A stretch of DNA of 64,000 bases from Solea solea (Eukaryota; Chordata; Actinopteri; Pleuronectiformes; Soleidae): contig NC_081141.1 of assembly GCF_958295425.1 (NCBI RefSeq), positions 17,851,680-17,915,679 on the forward strand, given 5' to 3'. Shown here piece after piece: positions 62,145-64,000 of this stretch (positions within the stretch are counted from its first letter, which is position 1; every line of letters begins with the position of its first letter). The notes under the pieces are model-generated. The model saw nothing but the letters and a program-made list of their open reading frames with translations, did no database searches and was not told where the DNA came from. A program made the position numbers and the translations under genes.

Positions 62145-62378
62145 TAGGGCTGCAACGATTACTTTTGTGATCTGGTGATTATTTTCTCAATTAATAGAAT
62201 TCTTGTTTGGTCCGTAAAATGTCACAACATGTTGACCAGTGTTTCTCAAATCTGGAAATGTTGATGTTTCTCAGCGTTATGTGGAGCAAAGAAACCAGGA
62301 AATAGGAAATATTCACATATAAGACAGCTTGTTTTAATTATTGAAAAACAATTGTTTTTCATAATCGTTGCAGCCCTA
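62145..62378. mobile_element. hAT-type MITE with 8-bp target-site duplication
   Basis: A 234-bp element with 17-bp terminal inverted repeats TAGGGCTGCAACGATTA and TAATCGTTGCAGCCCTA. The flanks CACAAGAT (62137-62144) and CACAACAT (62379-62386) match at 7 of 8 positions, the 8-bp length expected of hAT transposition. It has no coding capacity. A related, older copy is at 52715-52938. Confidence 0.85.
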
Positions 62379-63080
62379 CACAACATAAAACATAAGCTGA
62401 TAGCACATGTTCTCTGTTTGTCAAACCTTTGAATACTAAATACATGTTTAATTTCTTCACATAGGACTGGGAAAAAGCCCCACCAATGCTTTTCCAGGAA
62501 TAATCATGACGGGCTTACGCTTCTTATTCCACTCACGTTCGCAGCAAACAGGGCAGACGACTGATTTGATAATAACTAATGTGTCATGGTGTTTACATGC
62601 AGCTTCCTGAGGGGATGAGAGCTGGGAGAGACGGGGAGGATGTAGTTCAACCCACCCCCAAAAAAAGCAGGCAGCGGCCAACCCTCTCGTCTCCTCTGCT
62701 CCATGACAACACACAGTGTTGAGTCAGTCCAGAGGATGGACATCTTATTTCATGTCCATCCTCTTTAAAAATGTTCATATGTACCTTTTAAATATAAAAA
62801 AAAATATCTGTTACATTCAAATCATTATCAACTGCGTTCACAGAGTGATGATTAAACCTATCAGCTCTACACGACTCTCTCGGCGTTTCTCAGGTTAACA
62901 GTTTTCAGATCTTGTGTCGAATGGCAAGGTCAACACTGTACACAGGAAACAGTTTGTTTTAGGTCCCTTTTTGCTGCCATCTGCCACGACTCTGGTGGTG
63001 TATACACACAAATGCTCCCTCAGTCAGGCCTGATATTATCGATTGGCAGACCATTTTTTCAGATGGAAGACAGCGCAGAC

Positions 63081-63265
63081 TAGGGCTGCACAATACTAGG
63101 AAATCATGCGATAACGTTAAATATTGTGATGATGAAATCGCTCGCGATAAATTGAGAGACACAAGTAAAAGCGTTTGTTTTGTTTTGTATTGACATACAG
63201 ATGACAGTTGCTGTGGTTGAAGCCAGTGGCTCTTATTTTGAAGGTTACACACTGCAGCTTTAAGG
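63081..63265. mobile_element. Fragmentary DNA-transposon MITE(s)
   Basis: It starts TAGGGCTGCACAATACTAGG, the left end of another fish MITE family usually followed by a cgatattg-rich interior. It ends with TTACACACTGCAGCTTTAAG, the terminal motif of the 27918 element type. It may be two truncated elements side by side. Confidence 0.45.
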
Positions 63266-63280
63266 GATATCATCAAGGTC

Positions 63281-63300
63281 ATCATCATCATCATCATCAT
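63281..63300. repeat. (ATC)n tail at the LINE 3' end
   Basis: A short ATC run (ATG on the transcript strand) directly follows the conserved LINE 3' sequence, as expected for the microsatellite-type tail of L2/Rex-like elements. Confidence 0.8.
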
Positions 63301-63307
63301 CCTCCGC

Positions 63308-64000
63308 TTATCCGGGGCCGGGTCGCGGGGGCAGCAGTTTCAGCAAGGGACCCCAAACTTCCTTTTCCTGAGCCGCATTGACCAGCTCCGACTGAGGGAT
63401 CCCGAGGCGTTCCCAGGCCAGAGTGGAGATGTAATCTCTCCACCTTGTCCTAGGTCTACCCCGAGGCCTCCTCCCAGCTGGACGTGCCTGATATACCTCC
63501 CTTGGGAGGCGCCCAGGAGGCATCCTCACCAGATGCCCGAACCACCTCAACTGGCTCCTTTCAACGTGAAGGAGCAGCGGTTCTACTCCGAGCTCCCCCC
63601 GGATGACCGAGCTTCTCACCCTATCTCTAAGGGAAAAGCCAGCCACTCTCCTGAGGAATCCCATTTCGGCCGCTTGTACCCGCGATCTCGTTCTTTCGGT
63701 CATGACCCAACCTTCATGACCATAGGTGAGGATAGGAACGAAGACTGACCGGTAGATCGAGAGCTTTGCCTTCCGGCTCAGCTCCCTTTTCGTCACAACT
63801 GTGCGGTAAAGCGAATGCAGTACCGCACCAGCCGCTCCGATTCTCCGGCCCATCTCCGGCTCCCTCGTCCCCTCACTCGTGAACAAGACCCCGAGATACT
63901 TGAACTCCTTCACCTGGGGCAAGGAGTCATTCCCTACCCGGAGAAGGCAATCCACCGGTTTCCTGCTAAGAGCCATGGCCTCAGACTTAGAGGTGCTGAT
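63308..64000 (-). mobile_element. Non-LTR retrotransposon (L2/Rex-like), 3' part
   Basis: A single minus-strand frame of 231 codons that is still open at the window edge. It encodes the C-terminal part of an endonuclease/reverse transcriptase polyprotein: ISTSKSEAM, then EFKYLGVLFTSEG, ILTYGHEGWVMTER, RSQLRWFGHLVRMPPGRLPR and GRPRTRWRDYI, hallmarks of the thumb/connection region of fish LINEs. There is no stop or frameshift in the visible part, and its high GC differs sharply from its surroundings. Both suggest a fairly young insertion. The catalytic reverse transcriptase core, if present, lies beyond the window. Confidence 0.9.

Noticed and set aside
63533..63748. Plus-strand open frame inside the LINE
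   Set aside because: It is the antisense shadow of the reverse transcriptase C-terminal frame; the GC-rich template opens extra frames.

Overview
This window is teleost fish genomic DNA. Its spliced genes have short introns and vertebrate protein families, and it carries fish-type interspersed repeats: hAT and Tc1 remnants, a tRNA-derived SINE and an L2/Rex-like LINE. The gene order corresponds to the human 2p11.2 block (SFTPB, USP39, C2orf68, MAT2A, with the same relative orientations as I recall them), followed by an INPP5J orthologue.

Layout. Positions 1 to about 20.8 kb are one uninterrupted satellite array of a 38-bp unit, roughly 550 copies, running off the left edge. It contains nested higher-order repeats, including a head-to-tail 7,457-bp duplication that is nearly identical between copies. 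About 0.4 kb after the array ends lies a ten-exon, three-saposin-domain gene, sftpb-like (+, 21197-25309). It is convergent with usp39 (-, 26219-30608, 13 coding exons). usp39 is divergent from c2orf68 (+, 31057-32432, 4 exons) across a ~450-bp shared promoter region. After a ~4.6-kb gene-poor interval comes mat2a (-, 38574-41594, 9 exons). Its 3' UTR carries six short hairpins, each displaying the METTL16 target motif TACAGARAA. A ~7-kb repeat-bearing intergenic interval follows, then inpp5j (-, 48837-59555, 12 coding exons read here). The right edge holds the 3' part of a non-LTR retrotransposon (minus strand).

How the genes relate. They do not form a pathway. usp39 is a spliceosomal tri-snRNP factor, mat2a makes S-adenosylmethionine, inpp5j is a phosphoinositide 5-phosphatase, sftpb-like is a secreted saposin-fold protein, and c2orf68 is uncharacterised. 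What holds them together is conserved synteny. The most biologically telling regulatory element is the mat2a 3' UTR hairpin set (SAM feedback through m6A). The most unusual structural element is the giant satellite next to the sftpb-like promoter.

Limits. Exon boundaries were derived by hand from reading frame, splice signals and family knowledge. UTR ends, transcription starts and repeat-family names are inferences. No search or alignment was run.
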